Source: an uncultured Chthonomonas sp.
GTDB lineage: Bacteria > Armatimonadota > Chthonomonadetes > Chthonomonadales > CAJBBX01
Reading direction: 5' to 3'
Assembly: GCA_903951425.1 (NCBI GenBank)
Contig: CAJBBX010000132.1
Coordinates: forward strand, 1 to 64,000
Length of the DNA: 64,000 nt
The notes beneath the pieces are model-generated. The model had not been told where the DNA came from. It did no database searches and worked only from the letters and a program-made list of their open reading frames with translations. Position numbers and translations under genes: made by a program. Position 1 is the stretch's first letter; each line of letters begins with the position of its first letter. Positions 60,860 to 64,000 of the stretch are shown here, piece after piece.

Positions 60860-61609
60860 TTACGTTTCGGGCGGCGGGTCCACGAAGTGGTACGGGTCGG
60901 AGTGCATGGTGCGCGTCACGGCGTCCAGCAGCGCCGCGGCCTCCATCAGGTGCGCCCCGGCGCGGCCCACCATGCCCGAACGGAGGTCCGGCTCCTGCAG
61001 CACGCCCCTGACGCGGGGATACTGCTGCAGCGTCGCGCCGAAGCCGTGCGGCGTGTAGACCTTGCGGAAGGTGCGGCCCGCCGCGTCCGTGATGGTGTAC
61101 TCGGTGTCGTGGCCCAGGGCGTACGGAGCGCCGACGATCTCCTCGATGGCGTGCATGCTGGTGTTGGGCGCCAATCCGCAACCGAGCATGAGGATCTGCC
61201 CGCCCTCGCCCAGGTTCCGGGTGAAGGGCGAGTTGGGGCCGCAGGGCGTGGTATCGAGGTGGTGGTCGCGCGTGATCTCGTCGGCCCGTGCGCCCGCGGC
61301 GCAGACCGAGTGCGTGGGGTGGAGGCTACGCACGGTGCCCGGCCGCAGGCGGAAGTACTCCGGCACCCAGCCGATGCAGACCGGCGTGTTCCGGGTGTCG
61401 TGGACCCAGGGCGGGTCCTGCAGGTAGGTGAGGGCCGGAATGAGGAGCGTGCCCTCCGGCCCCAGTGCGTCGAGCAGGGCGGCGATGATCGTCTCGGCAT
61501 GCGGCGCGCCCGTGGCCTTGAAGGAGCTATGTACGAACAGCAGCCCTCCGCGGCGAACGCCCATCCTGGCCAGGTCGGCCACCAGGCCGGGGCGGGTCAC
61601 GGGCTCCAT
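60860..61609 (-). CDS. AAC(3)-family N-acetyltransferase
   Basis: The 249-residue protein has the aminoglycoside 3-N-acetyltransferase fold: GLLFVHSSFKATG near residue 22, LLDALGPEGTLLIPALTY near 45, TPVCIGWVPEYFRLRPGTVRSLHPTHSVCAAG near 75-105 with the acetyl-CoA and catalytic His region, and ILMLGCGLAPNTSMHAIEEIVGAPY. Many members (YokD-like) do not act on aminoglycosides; the native substrate is unknown. Its ATG is one base from the pdhC stop, so it is translated as part of the dehydrogenase operon. Confidence 0.87.
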   Translation of the reverse strand: MEPVTRPGLVADLARMGVRRGGLLFVHSSFKATGAPHAETIIAALLDALGPEGTLLIPALTYLQDPPWVHDTRNTPVCIGWVPEYFRLRPGTVRSLHPTHSVCAAGARADEITRDHHLDTTPCGPNSPFTRNLGEGGQILMLGCGLAPNTSMHAIEEIVGAPYALGHDTEYTITDAAGRTFRKVYTPHGFGATLQQYPRVRGVLQEPDLRSGMVGRAGAHLMEAAALLDAVTRTMHSDPYHFVDPPPET

Positions 61610-61610
61610 G

Positions 61611-62858
61611 CTACGCCAGCAGGTTCAGCGGGCTCTCCAGCAGGCCCTTGATCTCCTGGAGGAACTTGGAGCCGAGGACGCCGTCCACCGTTCGGTGGTC
61701 GCAGGAGAGGGTTACGCGCATGCGCCGCCGGGCCACGAAGGCGCCGTCCGGCCCCACGGTCACCTCGGGCGCCGCCGCTCCCACGGCCAGGATGGCCGAC
61801 TGCGGCGGGCTGATGATGGCCGAGAACTCCTCGATGCCGAACATGCCCAGGTTGCTCACGGTGAAGGTGCCGGAGGACATGTCCTGCGGGGTCAGTTCGC
61901 CGTTGCGGGTCTTCACTGCCATGGCCCTGGCCGCCTGCGATATTTGGCGGAGGGTCTTGTGCCCGCAGTCCAGCAGGATGGGGATGCGCAGGCCGTCGTC
62001 GGTGCCCACGGCGATGCCGACGTTGATTGAGTCGAAGAAGCGCACCGTATCGTCGTCCACCACGGCGCAGTTCACACCGGGGTGGCGGGTGAGCGCCATG
62101 ACGCAGGCCTTGATGACGAGGTCGTTCACGGTGACCTTCCCGCCCTGCCACTGGGCGTTGAGGCTCACCAGCAGGTCCAGCGCCGCGTCCATGTCGATGG
62201 GCATGACGAGGTAGAAGTGCGGGATGGTCTGCTTGCTCTCGGTGGTGCGCCGTGCGATGGCCTTCCGCATGCGGCTGAGCGACTCGTCGCGGCCGGGAGG
62301 CAGTTCGCCGGCGCGGGAGGGCTGCGAAGCCGGAGCCGAGGGAGCCGTCACAGGTGGCGCCGTGCGCGACGCGGCCGCGGCCTCGACGTCGCGGGCGACC
62401 ACGCGGCCCACGCCGCCGCCGGTGCCGGTCACGGCGCTAATGTCCACGCCCAGCTCGCCGGCCTTCTTGCGAGCCAGCGGCGAGGATTTGATGCGCCCTC
62501 CGGCGGCGGGAGCGGCCGTCACGCCAGTGGAACGCCCCTTCTCCCCTTCTCCCCTGCGCCCCTTCTCTGCCTCACGAGCGGTGACGGGCGCGGGAGCCGA
62601 AGCGAGAGCGGGCTTCTCGTCGGGCGTGGCGCCCAGATAGGCGATCACCGCGCCCACGGCTACGGTCTCGCCTTCGGCGGCCACGATCTGCACGATGAAG
62701 CCGGCGTCCTCGGCGGGCATCTCCACGTCCGCCTTGTCGGTCTGGATCTCGGCGATAGGCTCCTCTACCTTAACCGCGTCGCCCACCTGCTTCAGCCAGC
62801 GGCGCAGGGTGCCTTCGGTCATTCCGTCGCCCATCTTGGGCATGCGAATCTCGAACAT
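61611..62858 (-). CDS. pdhC: Dihydrolipoamide acyltransferase (E2) of a pyruvate/2-oxoacid dehydrogenase complex
   Basis: The 415-residue protein has one lipoyl domain at 1-78 with the lipoylated K42 (QTDKADVEM), an Ala/Pro/Gly linker, an E3/E1-binding peripheral domain at about 120-160 (KSSPLARKKAGELGVDISAVTGTGGGVGRVVARDV), another linker, and the catalytic domain from about 190 with SCDHRTVDGVLGSKFLQ (His and Asp of the active site). It transfers the acyl group to CoA. It is 11 bp behind the E1-beta gene. The upstream open frame beyond this ATG is not protein-like. Confidence 0.93.
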   Translation of the reverse strand: MFEIRMPKMGDGMTEGTLRRWLKQVGDAVKVEEPIAEIQTDKADVEMPAEDAGFIVQIVAAEGETVAVGAVIAYLGATPDEKPALASAPAPVTAREAEKGRRGEGEKGRSTGVTAAPAAGGRIKSSPLARKKAGELGVDISAVTGTGGGVGRVVARDVEAAAASRTAPPVTAPSAPASQPSRAGELPPGRDESLSRMRKAIARRTTESKQTIPHFYLVMPIDMDAALDLLVSLNAQWQGGKVTVNDLVIKACVMALTRHPGVNCAVVDDDTVRFFDSINVGIAVGTDDGLRIPILLDCGHKTLRQISQAARAMAVKTRNGELTPQDMSSGTFTVSNLGMFGIEEFSAIISPPQSAILAVGAAAPEVTVGPDGAFVARRRMRVTLSCDHRTVDGVLGSKFLQEIKGLLESPLNLLA

Positions 62859-62869
62859 GGCGCCCTCCG

Positions 62870-63847
62870 TCAGTCGGTCACGCGCAGGGCCGCCGTGATG
62901 ACGTCCTGTTCGTTGGGTATGGCCGCGCTCTCCAGCTTTTTGGCGTAGGGCATCGGCACATCGGCGCCGCCCACGCGCAGCACGGGAGCGTCCAGGTCGT
63001 CGAAGCCCAGCTCGCCGATGCGGGCGGCGATCTCGGCGGCGGCGCCCACGTTGAGCCACTCCTCCTGGGTCACCACAACCCGATGCGTCTTGGCTACTGA
63101 GCCGAGGACCGTCTCCATGTCCAGCGGCGTCAGCGTCCGCAGGTCGATGACCTCGGCGGAGATGCCCATGTCATGCAGCGAGACGGCGGCCTTGAGGCAG
63201 GTGGAGACCATGTGCGAGTAGGCCACCAGTGTGACATCGGTGCCCTCGCGGACGATGGCGGCCTTGCCGAACGGGATCACAAAGTCCGGGTCCTCGGGCA
63301 CTTCGCCGCGCTGGGAGTAGAGGCCCGCGTGCTCCATGAAGATGACCGGGTTGGGGTCGCGGATGGCGTACTTCAGGAGGCCCTTGGCATCGGCAGCCGT
63401 GGCGGGCATGGCGACCTTGAGGCCGGGCACATGCATGAACCAGGCCTCAAGGCTCTGCGAGTGCTGCGCCGAGAGCTGATTGCCGGTGCCTGCCGGGCCG
63501 CGGAAGACCACCGGGCACTGGATACGCCCGCCGGACATGTAGGTGATCTTGGCCGCGTGGTTAACGATCTGGTCCATGGCCGAGAGGGCGAACGACCAGG
63601 TCATGAACTCGGCGATGGGCCTCAGGCCCGCCATGGCGGCGCCCGTGGCCATGCCGGCGATGCCGATCTCGCTGATGGGCGTATCGACAACCCGGTCGCG
63701 TCCGAAGCGTTGCATGAGCCCCTCGGTGACGCGGAAGGTCCCCTGGTACTGCCCGACCTCTTCGCCGCAGATGAAGACCGACGGGTCGCGTTCCATCTCC
63801 TCGGCCATGGCGAGGCGCAGGGCCTCGGCGTATCTCATGAGCGCCAT
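62870..63847 (-). CDS. pdhB: Pyruvate/2-oxoacid dehydrogenase E1 component, beta subunit
   Basis: The 325-residue protein shows the standard E1-beta sequence: YAEALRLAMAEEMERDPSVFICGEEVGQYQGTFRVTEGL, RVVDTPISEIGIAGMATGAAMAGLRPIAEFMTW, MSGGRIQCPVVFRGPAGTG, and VIDLRTLTPLDMETVLGSVAKTHRVVVTQEEW. It pairs with E1-alpha to decarboxylate pyruvate (or a branched-chain 2-oxoacid) on thiamine diphosphate. The GEEVG Glu that activates the cofactor is present. Start has GGGGGG upstream and is 4 bp after the E1-alpha stop. Confidence 0.95.
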   Translation of the reverse strand: MALMRYAEALRLAMAEEMERDPSVFICGEEVGQYQGTFRVTEGLMQRFGRDRVVDTPISEIGIAGMATGAAMAGLRPIAEFMTWSFALSAMDQIVNHAAKITYMSGGRIQCPVVFRGPAGTGNQLSAQHSQSLEAWFMHVPGLKVAMPATAADAKGLLKYAIRDPNPVIFMEHAGLYSQRGEVPEDPDFVIPFGKAAIVREGTDVTLVAYSHMVSTCLKAAVSLHDMGISAEVIDLRTLTPLDMETVLGSVAKTHRVVVTQEEWLNVGAAAEIAARIGELGFDDLDAPVLRVGGADVPMPYAKKLESAAIPNEQDVITAALRVTD

Positions 63848-63851
63848 GGCT

Positions 63852-64000
63852 CTAACCCCCCGTGCTCTCGGTGAAGACGTTCTCATAAAGGCTGTCCAGC
63901 GGCGGCTCGGGGCTCTGCTCGGCGAAGGCCACTGCCTCAGCGATCTCGGCCTCCACCTCCGCCTCCATGGCACGCTCATCGGCCTCGCCCAGAGCGTCTA
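63852..64000 (-). CDS. pdhA: E1 component alpha subunit, C-terminal end (partial)
   Basis: Only the last 48 codons are inside the window. They read MEAEVEAEIAEAVAFAEQSP followed by LDSLYENVF and end in ESTGG, the usual acidic helix and tail of E1-alpha of the pyruvate dehydrogenase complex. The gene order alpha, beta, E2 confirms the call. Confidence 0.9.
   Translation of the reverse strand, partial: DALGEADERAMEAEVEAEIAEAVAFAEQSPEPPLDSLYENVFTESTGG

Noticed and set aside
1-64000. tRNA, rRNA, CRISPR arrays, transposases and integrases
   Set aside because: I looked for these on both strands and saw none that I could support.

Overview
The window is high-GC, densely coding DNA with frequent GTG starts, purine-rich Shine-Dalgarno sites and recognisable TTGACA/TATAAT-type promoters, so it is bacterial. 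Much of the coding is for secreted carbohydrate-active and beta-propeller or FG-GAP proteins: GH78, GH29, GH172, a GH67-like enzyme, beta-helix proteins and an NPCBM protein. Tat-type signals, a two-subunit glycyl-tRNA synthetase beta gene and E1/E2 dehydrogenase genes are also present. This gene mix resembles Armatimonadota or a neighbouring uncultured plant-polymer degrader. That placement is inference; no rRNA or tRNA is present to fix it.

Layout. 1-5.3 kb: an RRM RNA-binding protein, then an apparent operon of a Pat-like acyl-CoA synthetase/acetyltransferase, a hybrid kinase with an altered receiver, and a response regulator. 5.4-17 kb: secreted amidohydrolase, beta-helix protein, FG-GAP protein, DUF349 protein, GH78 rhamnosidase and a MATE-like exporter. 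17-25.3 kb: a long plus-strand run with glyS, a thymidylate-synthase-like gene, two LolA-like secreted proteins, a sulfatase-fold enzyme with Thr at the nucleophile position, a sugar isomerase-like protein and an S41 peptidase. 25.4-30 kb: two sensor kinases and a response regulator in tight coupling. 30-35 kb: a NACHT (NLR-like) ATPase with a C-terminal formylglycine-generating-enzyme-like lectin domain, inserted between an intact L-rhamnose mutarotase gene and a displaced fragment of that gene's 3' end; then a sugar-binding lipoprotein and a frameshifted Rpn-type nuclease. 36-51.7 kb: a block of secreted glycan-active proteins. 51.9-60.8 kb: an ABC exporter whose permease is separated from its ATPase and adaptor genes by a three-gene plus-strand block. 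60.9-64 kb: an AAC(3)-family acetyltransferase and the 2-oxoacid dehydrogenase genes pdhC, pdhB and the 3' end of pdhA.

The genes fit a saprophytic lifestyle. Rhamnose, fucose, uronate and arabinose/fructose residues are cut from plant polysaccharides outside the cytoplasm. Monosaccharides are captured by a periplasmic lipoprotein, and L-rhamnose anomers are interconverted by RhaM. Acyl-CoA pools (Pat-like enzyme, dehydrogenase complex) are tied to signalling proteins.

The most unusual locus is the NACHT gene. Its protein combines an NLR-type ATPase with a binding domain of the fold used by diversity-generating retroelement (DGR) targets. The 28 codons between the GGSW and GFR landmarks are 24/28 NNC, against 22/48 just upstream. 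A hairpin follows the stop codon. The gene lies between about 54-bp direct repeats derived from the rhaM 3' end. I read it as a candidate anti-phage or recognition gene on a small insertion, possibly DGR-diversified; no reverse transcriptase or template repeat is visible here.
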